A stretch of 64,000 bases of DNA from Symsagittifera roscoffensis (taxonomy: Eukaryota > Xenacoelomorpha > Acoela > Convolutidae). Below the pieces are notes generated by a model. It made no database searches and was not told the DNA's origin. It saw nothing but the letters and a program-made list of their open reading frames with translations. The position numbers were made by a program, and so were the translations under genes. Of the stretch, positions 11,701 through 22,319 are shown piece after piece. Each line of letters starts with the position of its first letter. Position 1 is the stretch's first letter. The stretch lies in the NCBI RefSeq assembly GCF_963678635.1, contig NC_087062.1, positions 31,086,833 to 31,150,832 of the forward strand, read 5' to 3'.

Positions 11701-12254
11701 ATTTTAATTTCATTTTTAAAAAATCCATAAAATTTTTGCCTCGTTGAGAACAATTTGTTAGCAAATTTTGCCATAATTTCATTTTCTAGCAAAGAAGACA
11801 TTTTTAGCTTAGTTTTAACGATCGATAGCTTAAAGATCAAATTCGTAAGTTGTGTTTAATATGTTTTGAGATTTGGTTATAATTTGCTTGTTTTTTGGTT
11901 GTACGTTCTGTTTGCTTTGCAAAAAATTGAAAAACTGAAAACACTTTTTGTTCGTTTTTTCTCTAGTTTTTCTTTAACAGCTGTAGTCAAAAAATTCAGT
12001 GCTACTCCCAGAGCTACTGGCTAAGCTCCAGTTAGGTGTTGCTCTTTTGACTAATCCAAACTTTCTGGTATCAGATCGTTTGATAGCAAAATATTACGTT
12101 TTTCCAGTGAAACATTTTGCATGATATTTGTTTTTGTTTTTCGGTCCTGTAATTGAAGTTAAGAGTAGTAATCCGTTATTACTCTAGCAGCAGCGGTACT
12201 AAAGCAGGGTCGGCACTGTGGGAAAATCAAAACCTCAACTGGAAATTTTGAATT
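11701..12254. other. No recognisable feature
   Basis: A+T-rich DNA; nothing I can identify. Confidence 0.45.
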
Positions 12255-12319
12255 GGAACCAGTTTAAAACTAGTATTTATAACCAATTATATTCTTGATA
12301 AAACTATCTCTATAAATCA
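12255..12319 (+). repeat. Diverged fragment matching the end of the 957-bp LTR
   Basis: GGAACCAGTTTAAAACTAGT followed by ATTTATAACCAATTATATTC and TTGATAAAACTATCTCTATA. This is near-identical to the last 60 or so bases of the LTR-like block ending at 20940 and 27188. It is an older, separate trace of the same family. Confidence 0.6.
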
Positions 12320-12399
12320 TTTTCTACTAACCAATCATGATCCATAACTAACACTGGCAATTATTATAGTATATACTAGATCTATTGACACTAGGTGAT

Positions 12400-12620
12400 A
12401 AGAAGAGTAAGGTTAAGATTAAGAAAGACAGAGTAATTTCAGATAAGGTACACCGTCTGTTCGTCAGGCTATCTTATTTTCGGCCGGATAGATTCATGCA
12501 ACTTCTTAGTCTAATAACCAATCTTAATCTTACTCTTCTTAAGAAGTTGCATGAATCTATCCGGCCGAAAATAAGATAGCCTGACGAACAGACGGTGTAC
12601 CTTATCTGAAATTACTCTGT
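12400..12620. repeat. Perfect 80-nt inverted repeat with nested second inversion
   Basis: 12428-12507 and 12541-12620 are exact reverse complements over all 80 positions, with a 33-nt loop. The right side of the loop (12520-12540) is itself the reverse complement of 12400-12420 with one mismatch. The ORF crossing the structure is an artefact of the palindrome. Confidence 0.92.
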
Positions 12621-13096
12621 GAGTAAGCTACCTCAGGCTTAAACTCCTTAACTTTTTAATCTCAATTAAGCTTAATCATTGAGAGTATAAGGTAGCCAAT
12701 CATAAACCAAAGATCCTGGGATTCATCTTTTACCATCTTTAGAACCTTTAGAACATATTCAGTCTGAAGGTTCTCTGACAGCTTGTTGTATCAGAGCATT
12801 AGGTACTAAAAGTTTCATCAATTATCTATTAACAATTCTTTCGAAACACTTTTAAAAAAATTTCTTTTTTAAATCAAGTATGTTTTTGTAGATTTGTTGG
12901 TAATCTTGCTCGACCCTAATATCATTCTATACTTTAATTTGAAGCAAATTTTTAGTTTTTTTGTGTTCTTGGGAACTAAAACCTTCGAGAATCTTTATAT
13001 AAAACTAAATGTACTTAAAAAATGGGCCTAGGAAATTAGACGGCAAAAACGCGAAGACGAAATTTTAATTTTGCAGATCTGGCTTTTTAGACGTCA
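12621..13096. other. No recognisable feature
   Basis: A+T-rich DNA between the inverted repeat and the ATTATAAT element. Confidence 0.45.
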
Positions 13097-13957
13097 CCCG
13101 CACTCAGTAAAAAGAAAAAATTAGCTATTATATTATAATTATATTTGTACTTTTAGCAAAATTATCATTAATTATGAGCGCCAATTCTAGATGTTTAAAC
13201 TATTTATAATACATTTTAATGATAACCTTTTTGGTGACATTTTATTAAATTATAGATAATTATAATTGATTATAAATTTTCCGAAAATCTCTTATAATCT
13301 ATTATAATTGATTATAATCCCTTTTTCTATCAAAATTTTATCTCAAACAAAAATCAATTATAACGGATTATAATTTAGCTATTCTGCATGAAAATACAGT
13401 AAAATTCAAGTTTAATGTAAGTTTAAGCTATAAGCAGGTGCGGATCTAGGACTTTCTCGGGGAGGGTGCGGATTTTCAAAAAAATTTTGAAAATTTTGTC
13501 GGCTTTTTCTTAGGTTGACCAAATTGATTTTATGAGCTCTCCTAACTCACTATAAAGAAGATCCCATTTTGATCAAATTATGAAAAAACAGGCGCCTTTG
13601 GAAAGTTATTAGGCTCCGTAAGCAAAAATGGATATCTCAAGATAGTTCAAAGGGAAAACCCCAGCCCCCCTAAAACCGCCCCAGGTTATAAGTACAAACG
13701 AACTAAACCGATGACACATTTGTTGAATAATAATGGATTATAATCCATTATAATGGAGTATAATTCAACAAATTTTGAGGAAAAAAAATTCAAAAAATAA
13801 TCGATTAGAAACAATTATAATGATTTTTATTGTTTCGAAAAATAGTAACATTATAATCCATTTTTAATCGATTATAATCAATTCTTTTTGAAATATATGG
13901 AGACTGCCAAGAAAAATTCATTAACATTTATTGTTTTATCTTTTTACTGAGTGCGGG
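13097..13957. mobile_element. TIR element filled with ATTATAAT palindromes, copy 1
   Basis: Perfect 19-bp terminal inverted repeats CCCGCACTCAGTAAAAAGA (13097-13115 and, inverted, 13939-13957). The interior carries many degenerate copies of the palindrome ATTATAATCGATTATAAT and its halves at 13130-13380 and 13725-13880. A hAT-like segment is nested at about 13436-13690. No ORF. A target duplication was not obvious. Confidence 0.75.
13436..13690 (+). mobile_element. R3 (hAT-like non-autonomous) segment nested in the ATTATAAT element
   Basis: CAGGTGCGGATCTAGGACTT at 13436 resembles the CAGGGGCGGATTTAG end of the hAT MITE at 31426. The following GAAAATTTTGTCGGC ... GAGCTCTCCTAACTCA matches that family. 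The right end is unclear. Confidence 0.5.
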
Positions 13958-14859
13958 CACTGCTATGAAAAGGAAAGGGCCGACAAAATTTTTCCTTAAA
14001 AGTCAAACGTCACAAATACAAAAAGAACATAAAATGACAATACCTATCAAAACAATGGCTCTTTTCCAGTTTCCATCTTTCAAAACACCGAGTTTTATGT
14101 TTGTTTTACGTGTTATTACGGCTAAATGCGTGATGTTACGCTGTAAAATATGAAGAACAAATCTATTCACAGTTGTCGATTTGTTCACCACGCCAAATTT
14201 CATTGCATGATGACAACGTTAAATAAGCTTTTCAATTTTGAATTTGAAGGTGGGGAACTGGAAAAAAGCCAAAACAATTAGTTTTAACGAACATTAAATG
14301 TTAAATTCGAATAAAAGAGCAAAGTTTTGAATTGAATAAATTATGCATGATTGACATGAAAAAATTTTTGCCCACCGAAATTTAACAAATGTATGCAAAC
14401 AATTTTATTTTTCTCACACAATTTGTCTGCAAATATTTTAATCTCTCTCACTTTCGTCTATTTTCTTACAATTGCAGTTTTGCAAAATCTCCTAATTTTT
14501 TTTAAGTGCCTCCGTCTAATTTGCTTATCGTCTAATTTCTCAACCCCCGTTTCACCCACTGCGCTGTCCTCGAAAATCGCTCAAATTTCATGCTACTAAA
14601 TCGGTACGGCTATAGGCGCCATCGTAATCAAGTATCCTTTTTTCATTATCAATCGAACCATTGACTGATTAAACGGTACTACTATGATAGAGTGGTCCCT
14701 CGAAAAAGCAACTATGATAGACAGGTCCCGCATGCATTTCGCATGTTATAATTTTGAAAACTAATTTGTGATTAATTATTCATTTCAAAAATCTTGCAAA
14801 ATATGTTCAGCCAAAACCTTTTCAGACTGAACATTGTAATCACTATTGTTTATATATTG
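13958..14859. other. No gene recognised; left flank of the tandem array
   Basis: A+T-rich. A short imperfect direct repeat (CTATGATAGAnnGGTCCC, twice) lies at about 14682-14730. Small ORFs here show no family resemblance. Confidence 0.45.
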
Positions 14860-16060
14860 AAATTTGCTCGCTTTACTTTATTTTACGGTTTAACAACCAT
14901 ATAATTGGGTTGACTTATTTGTCATCAAAACCCACTATCGGCGGTTTTTTTTTTTAAATTTTCAACATTAAAATGGTGAGGGGGAGGTTTTTAGAGGTAA
15001 CAAAACATGAAATTTGTTTGAAAATATACTGCGACATCTTTTCTGTCTATCCCAATTCTGATTCCTTTGTTCACTCTCGGATTCATTTATATCGTTATCG
15101 ATCATTTCGGCAAAGCATTTATTGGCAGCAAACAAATGATGACCGAAAGGCACTGATCTGGCTCCATCAAAAACCGGCATCGCTTACTGTTCAAAGGGAG
15201 AGTGACAATTTGGTTTCGACTACTGTCTGAATTTCATGTTTCCTAGATTTAATTCCACAGTATTTTGTTTTCAATTTAGCACTCTTTGAATCAGTCATGG
15301 ACCAGTTTTTCCGGGCATCCTTTGTGACTCCTTTTATAGAGACTTTTCTATTCGTATTTAAAGAACGTAACAGTTATAATTTTTATATGGAGAATCCTTC
15401 TATAGTATATTTTGTTGAATTCTATAAAACAACTTTTTGTAAAAATAAAATTTGTTGAATAAACAATACAAAAATTAGTTAGTAATAGAATTGAAATTAG
15501 TTTTTTTTTAATTTATAAAGAGTTTCTTGCTGTTGAAGGAATCTTTTTCATTTCTTCATCCTTGCCATATCATCTAAAACATAACTATATTTATTCAAAA
15601 ACTAATATCATTTAAAAGCATAACTCTTGAATCCAACCTTTCAAAAAATATTTAAAATCTTTCTTTAAATTAAACTTTTTAATTAAAAATTATCAAGGTC
15701 TATCCTTGCTCTCTGATAATCTAAACTCCCCTTAAAACCAGATCATCAAGATTTTTCTCGGATACTTAAATTTTAACTTAATTTAGGGTTTTATTTCATT
15801 TAAATTATTCGAACATCAAGGCTTCCCTTGGATCAATCAGAACAACTTTGTTCTCTTCACCTCATAGTCAAAAGTGTCTAACGACCTCAAACGTCGATTT
15901 ACTTTCCAACCCTTATTAAAAAGATCCAAGGCTAATAGAAGTTTTTGGAAAACTAACCTAACCTTTTAAAATAAACAGTGAAGCCTTCAGTTACTCATCC
16001 TTCACTTGAGCCCTTCCTTTTGGCTGACCCAGGCGATCACGAATATTTTACCAAAGTAAT
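14860..16060. other. Non-coding left part of unit A
   Basis: Contains an 85-codon ORF at 14973-15230 repeated unchanged in unit B (21220-21477). It has no recognisable domain, and an equally open frame lies on the other strand. I do not treat it as a gene. The rest is A+T-rich. Confidence 0.5.
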
Positions 16061-16072
16061 ATTGAAACACGT

Positions 16073-18061
16073 TTGCAGCTTAACGCTGAAGATTGCAAAA
16101 GTAAACTGCAACGATTAAAAATAACAACAAAAAACCGCACAAATCGTAAAATGGTAAATTTTCAATTCTTTCCAGACTCTGCACATCAAGCAGAACTTGA
16201 ACGATACCAAGGTCATACTAAATTAGACGATAAATATCCGTACCACGGCGCACACGGACGTTTAACTTATGATTCACATGATAAAACTGGATACCACGCA
16301 TCGGAATCAATTATCCCTCGAACTGTAAAGCTGACACAAAAAACAAAGACTACCAAGAAACAATGTGTTTTGATTGGAAAATTCAATTGAAAAGAAAACA
16401 ACCAACTCGTGACTTAAATACGATACTATACGCTTGCCTTGATCAAGGATATTGCCAACCTACTACTCGTCAAAATTATTTCATCAAAAACATTTCATTG
16501 AAACAATGCTTTTTGAAAAGATTAACCCTGATCGACTTAGATCAAGTGGGCAGAATTATAAAAATTTTAACGGTATAGAAAATAAATTAACACGTTTTTA
16601 AATTTACCCTGAAACAGAAGTAGCTTGTTAATATCTCAAACCACTTTTCAAGACACAATAATCAGAACTTTTGGTCGAATACGAAACATGCTTCGACATG
16701 AAAACAGGAAAAATAATTACTGACCCAGCACAATCTTATCAAAACCGAAGAGATCAAAAATCTTACATCACGGTAACATTTTACAAAAGCACAGGAAATC
16801 CTGGCGGAAGACTTTGCCCAGAAGATAAAGATAGTACACGATTACAAGATTTTTCACTTATAAATGACACATATTTTGGTGCAATCCACTACGATATACA
16901 CCTTCATATGAAACTAGACTATACAATAAGTAGAATTTTTCACGAAATGTCACTCTTCGAATTAGAAACACTCCAAAGTTTATTTGAACTCGAACGAACA
17001 CAAATACTACCATCGCTCGCTATAGCATAACTAAAAAAACCCTACGCAGTATTCCTATTATCAGGCAACAGATCTAACTTCATCAATTATGAAGGAAATA
17101 TCTTTTGGTATTGCACATGCACTAAAAAAGTTTCACCACTTTATGTTTTTGAAGATAAAAGATAAAAAAAACGAATCCGTAAATGATTTATAATCAAGTA
17201 TTAATTGTAGATAAACTATCAAGAGGTACATATTTTTTGGATACAGCTGTCCCATGTGGATCTGAAAATTGCCATAATGTAGTACAACTAAACCCAAACG
17301 AAGATAAATGTTATCTTTTTACCCCATACCCTACATTAATGCCAACATTACAAAAGTTTTCACCCGAAAGCATACGCGCAATAGCTCGTAACCCTAACAT
17401 ATATTTACAATCAATAGATATTTGTTCTAGATCAGACATACAACATCACATTAGATTACAACAATTTCAAGAAATTCTCAGTAAAATGGAAACAATACAA
17501 AGACAGTCAATTGACCAAAACTTATGCAATTTTGCTGAAACAACAGGCTTCTCAGTTGTTTACGCACCCGACTACAGCGTATACTTTGAAGATATCAAGG
17601 ATTACATGCTTCTTAACGGTGAAAAGTACCGTCCACAAGACAGTTCGCCGAATAATGTTTTCAGTTTTGTCAATATTAAATATAAACTCCTATTTTTTTA
17701 GGATGGCCCTACTATATATTAAAAAGATTGATTATATTATACGCAAGGTTTAATTTTTTTTGGATTCCTTTTCTCACTACTAAAGGAAATTTATAACACA
17801 TGTGCAATACATACACAAGAAAATATACAAGCAAGGGTAGCACGCATTTTAATTGCAGGATTTTTTGAAATATGTTCTACCTCAATTGATAAAGTCCTTC
17901 TTGACTCTCAAATTAGCGAGTACAATAAAAAACTATCTACAACACCAAATGCAAATGACACTCCACAAGACAGTACAAATTCAAAACATACAGCACCACC
18001 ACATTTACAAAGTCTACCATTTACTCACCCCTTATCCCACAAAATAAGAGCAACACACTAG
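16073..18061 (+). pseudogene. Env-like glycoprotein pseudogene, unit A
   Basis: Broken gene of an endogenous retroelement, probably a membrane glycoprotein. The open pieces are in different frames: 16073-16390, 16363-16578, 16671-17030, 17183-17701 and the tail to 18061, separated by stops and shifts, for example in the T run near 17690-17700. The piece 16671-17030 is cysteine-poor and ends in a helical stretch (HEMSLFELETLQSLFELER). The piece 17183-17701 has paired Cys (VPCGSENCHNVV), a glutamine-rich coiled-coil-like section and an aromatic stretch followed by hydrophobic sequence that may be the membrane anchor. Overall order and Cys layout recall chuvirus-type or gypsy-type envelope proteins captured by retroelements; that is my recollection of the family, not a search result. 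The same lesions occur in unit B, so it was dead before duplication. Reading strand is A- and C-rich and G-poor. Confidence 0.45.
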
Positions 18062-18189
18062 CAATCACTGAACATACCTCTCAAGGTATAAGCTTCCCAC
18101 GAAGTCCAGTATCTCATAAACCCTCTATCAGCCAAACATGGACGACACATATGAGCAAATTGTACAAAAACCACACACAATGAATTTTC

Positions 18190-19626
18190 GTTCTCAAAAT
18201 AACCATCTATTTAGCATACGATGAGCCGACAGATTGGATCCCTCAACCTTTCCTATCGATCAAACATCCAATGCCGATCCTCCCGCTCTCAGACATCACC
18301 TCTTCTCACCAACCCAATTTTTTTCTAACTCACCACGCATGGTTTCAGACGACTCAACCCAAACTAATCCAGATATAGAAACTCGCGACGAAACCCTTGA
18401 ATCAGAACCAAGCCCAACTAATTTTTCGCAATCATCTTTCCAACCAATTGCCTTCCAGCATCCAAATGAAACCTCTCCCTCCCCCTCCTCATACACTGAT
18501 GCTACCCCTATACTTTCCCCAAGGTCAAATGACCAACCCGATGCAACTAGCCCCATGACCGATAACCAATGAGAACATGAATTTGAAAATTTACAACACA
18601 ACAACATCTTCATAACAGAGATAATACATTAACAGTTCACCAACTAACACACTCAGCCTCAACATCAGAATCCTCCACCACCTCAGTTCACAATGCACCT
18701 ACACGAGCACAAAGAGTTTTCATGTAACCCAAGCACCCTAACGCTACACCTCAATATCTTATTAGCCGTCCACGAGCATCCCAACTAAACTCCCATCATC
18801 CACAACATACTAACACCAAAGAATTTTTAATTCATATTTCATCATTTTTCCCTCAGTATACATACTATGTGACCACTAACGACCACCAACTGACAACCAC
18901 ACTCTCTTGGACTACCTACTATCATTTTTATTAATCCATTAAGCCTTCCCTTGAGCACCCCCGAACACAATGAACTATGTCACTCCCTTCTTCATAAATA
19001 AACCACTGCACTTCACGAAAATCAATTCACCACTATCGGATTATATCAACTCTCAATCGATTTAAAGCACAACGCACTAACCGATTTTCAATCAATCACT
19101 ACGATCATGCAATAACCTGAAACATGGAAGATACCCCAAATGAGGACGACCTCAGTACTAACCCTCAACTAACGAAAAAAAACTTTCATTAGATCTTTTA
19201 GATATAATTTCCGCTTAGTACTGACAAAAAGTTCGATAAAATTATTGCTCGCGCACCACTAACAAACACCAAAGCATACGAATCATATTTTAACAAAATT
19301 GATCTTTCCACTTTCACTTTTCACTTCCTTACACCTGAGGAACGCGACATTCACTGATCGCATGGGATTATGTTAAGGACGAATCTAGCCCACAGGTACA
19401 CATTATAAATTTATACAACATCATTACATATCTAACTCACCAACACTTAACCCACAACACCGTTTTATGTTTATGAAGAAAATAACATCATCAGAGTGCT
19501 GAAACTCCTCTGACATCTACTCCGGACTAAAAACGTAATCCGCATGCTCGCAAAATTTCTAGTAACATCAGACACAATTGAAACTAGTTTCCTCTATGAT
19601 TTTTTCCCTGATGCAGAACATTCGTA
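18190..19626 (+). pseudogene. Unknown degraded frame downstream of env-like gene, unit A
   Basis: The longest open piece (18234-18572, 112 codons) is very rich in Ser, Pro, Thr and Asp and ends at TGA. Fragments follow in other frames, such as LTPEERDIH near 19340, with a final piece running into TAA at about 19624. I do not recognise the family. Position between an env-like gene and the LTR suggests an accessory protein or the C-terminal part of the same element. The same frame breaks occur in unit B. Confidence 0.35.
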
Positions 19627-19983
19627 AAAACCATCAATATTTTTCTAGCTTTTGATATTTTTATTTAACAATGAAATTAATCAATCAAAGCAGTAAATTT
19701 TATCACGAATGCAATAAATTAGTAACTCTGTAGTAAAATTCTAGCAATTCAAAGCAGTAATTCAATAAAATGAACATAAATTACAAGGAAACTAACCTTT
19801 TTATGTGAGCTTCTTTTGTCAATTTTCAAATAGCCTCTTTTTTCGCGCTATTTCATACACTCTTTCCACTAAACTTGCACAACTCGTTCACGTAGAGTTG
19901 TTCAGAAAATGAATTTCAAGTTTCAAAATTTAACTGATAACAGCACTTACTTGTTTCACGCGTTTCAATTTTTCCTTTAAACA

Positions 19984-20940
19984 TGTTGAAAAAAATTATA
20001 AGTAAGCTTAAACTAACCAACGCAGCCTACAAACACCACAAAATTAACCGCATGTATAAAAAATTCCGACGGTACTCAGACCAGATTAAGCCTAGATTAA
20101 ACGTGGACAAAAAATTGAACACATAGAGAGACTCTGCTCAAAGAGACGGTAAAATTTTACTCCTCTACTGACCTCACCACCCATCACGTCCTGAGCATGC
20201 TCTATAGCCAGCCTAACCCACCGCTACAACCACGCTTATGACCCACACTATACTTTTGACGAGAGTTGCTCTAGGTTGAGCAATTCTTCAAAATAACCGA
20301 AACTAAATAAAAACGCTTTTGAGAAAAAAACTAATAGAACATCATAACTAAAATTGATCTCACTATCAAGATATAGATTTAATATGCAATTTAAAAATTT
20401 TCTTAGAGCAAATGGAACGGGCAGCAATGGGAGATGAAAATTCGACGACATTCCGACTTTGGAGTGATAAGTCGATTGGTTTGATGTCGTATTCACAATC
20501 CCCGCAGGATTTGCAGTATGGACCCAACATCGCAGCAAAGGAATCCATTGAAGAATAACAATGGCCAACTCGATGTTGATCTCACATACAGATCCTAGTC
20601 ACTTGGCTTTTCACACAGAAAAATCAAACTTCATGTTGCACGTAGTCTCGCTCCAAGCTTAAGGAAATCGACTCATCATTGCATCGAGACCGAGACAGAT
20701 TTCTGGAACACGAACAACTGCTCTTCTTCTCTCTACGAAAACAACTAAACTCTTCTTCTTTCACGCAGTCACTGCTCCAACCGCTCAAAAAAAACTACCC
20801 CAAAATCTCTCCATCCATCCTTCACTGCAATAAACACTCTGAGAACTAAAAACTCTCTAAATCCCGGATGGGTGGAACCATTTTAAAACTAGTAATTATA
20901 ACCAACTGTGTTCTTGATAAAACTATCTCTATAAACCACA
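19984..20940 (+). repeat. LTR-like block L1 (957 bp)
   Basis: Starts TGTTGAAAAAAATTATAAGT and ends CTATCTCTATAAACCACA, so it has the TG...CA form. It recurs at 26232-27188, 27239-28184 and 28485-28678 (cut by the gap). It contains no credible ORF; two short minus-strand ORFs at 20248-20568 lie inside every full copy and are probably incidental. The element's coding strand is plus, so L1 is its 3' LTR. Confidence 0.65.
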
Positions 20941-21107
20941 TTATTTGCAGTAATGTGGTTGGAAAGAATTATAAGTAACCTGTTGGAAAGAATTATAAGT
21001 AAGCTTAAACTAACCAACGCAGCCTACAAACACCACAAAACCAACCGCATGTATAAAAATTCCGACGGTACTCAGACCAGATTAAGCCTAGATTAAACGT
21101 GGACAAC
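20941..21107 (+). repeat. Hairpin junction and truncated second LTR
   Basis: After L1 comes TTATTTGCAGTAA and then TGTGGTTGGAAAG, giving the hairpin CCACATTA-TTTGCAG-TAATGTGG. A short tandem duplication of GGAAAGAATTATAAGTAA follows. The LTR then stops after about 120 bp, at GTGGACAAC, where unit B begins. Confidence 0.7.
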
Positions 21108-22319
21108 AAATTTGCTCGCTTTACTTTATTTTACGGTTTAACAACCATATAATTGGGTTGACTTATTTGTCATCAAAACCCACTATCGGCGGTTTTTTTT
21201 TTAAATTTTCAACATTAAAATGGTGAGGGGGAGGTTTTTAGAGGTAACAAAACATGAAATTTGTTTGAAAATATACTGCGACATCTTTTCTGTCTATCCC
21301 AATTCTGATTCCTTTGTTCACTCTCGGATTCATTTATATCGTTATCGATCATTTCGGCAAAGCATTTATTGGCAGCAAACAAATGATGACCGAAAGGCAC
21401 TGATCTGGCTCCATCAAAAACCGGCATCGCTTACTGTTCAAAGGGAGAGTGACAATTTGGTTTCGACTACTGTCTGAATTTCATGTTTCCTAGATTTAAT
21501 TCCACAGTATTTTGTTTTCAATTTAGCACTCTTTGAATCAGTCATGGACCAGTTTTTCCGGGCATCCTTTGTGACTCCTTTTATAGAGACGTTTCTATTC
21601 GTATTTAAAGAACGTAACAGTTATAATTTTTATATGGAGAATCCTTCTATAGTATATTTTGTTGAATTCTATAAAACAACTTTTTGTAAAAATAAAATTT
21701 GTTGAATAAACAATACAAAAATTAGTTAGTAATAGAATTGAAATTAGTTTTTTTTTAATTTATAAAGAGTTTCTTGCTGTTGAAGGAATCTTTTTCATTT
21801 CTTCATCCTTGCCATATCATCTAAAACATAACTATATTTATTCAAAAACTAATATCATTTAAAAGCATAACTCTTGAATCCAACCTTTCAAAAAATATTT
21901 AAAATCTTTCTTTAAATTAAACTTTTTAATTAAAAATTATCAAGGTCTATCCTTGCTCTCTGATAATCTAAACTCCCCTTAAAACCAGATCATCAAGATT
22001 TTTCTCGGATACTTAAATTTTAACTTAATTTAGGGTTTTATTTCATTTAAATTATTCGAACATCAAGGCTTCCCTTGGATCAATCAGAACAACTTTGTTC
22101 TCTTCACCTCATAGTCAAAAGTGTCTAACGACCTCAAACGTCGATTTACTTTCCAACCCTTATTAAAAAGATCCAAGGCTAATAGAAGTTTTTGGAAAAC
22201 TAACCTAACCTTTTAAAATAAACAGTGAAGCCTTCAGTTACTCATCCTTCACTTGAGCCCTTCCTTTTGGCTGACCCAGGCGATCACGAATATTTTACCA
22301 AAGTAATATTGAAACACGT

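Larger units (their letters stand above)
14860..21107 (+). repeat. Tandem unit A (6,248 bp) of a truncated LTR-type element
   Basis: Direct duplicate of 21108-27355 at a constant offset of 6247-6248, nearly identical throughout. In order it contains about 1.2 kb of non-coding DNA, the env-like pseudogene (16073-18061), a second broken frame (18190-19626), an LTR-like block (19984-20940), a 13-bp hairpin junction and the first part of a second LTR. Its left end abuts unrelated DNA, so the 5' part of the original element, with any gag-pol, is missing. Confidence 0.9.

Noticed and set aside
12385-12579. 64-codon ORF across the palindrome
   Set aside because: It reads into both arms of the inverted repeat; its sequence is an artefact of the structure.
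13097-13957. Plain A/T satellite
   Set aside because: The perfect 19-bp inverted ends show a bounded element rather than simple satellite DNA.
14973-15230. 85-codon ORF conserved in both tandem units
   Set aside because: Conservation reflects the recent duplication, not selection; both strands are open and no domain is seen.
20248-20568. 106-codon minus-strand ORF repeated in each LTR copy
   Set aside because: It lies wholly inside the LTR on the strand opposite to the element's genes; recurrence follows from LTR copy number.
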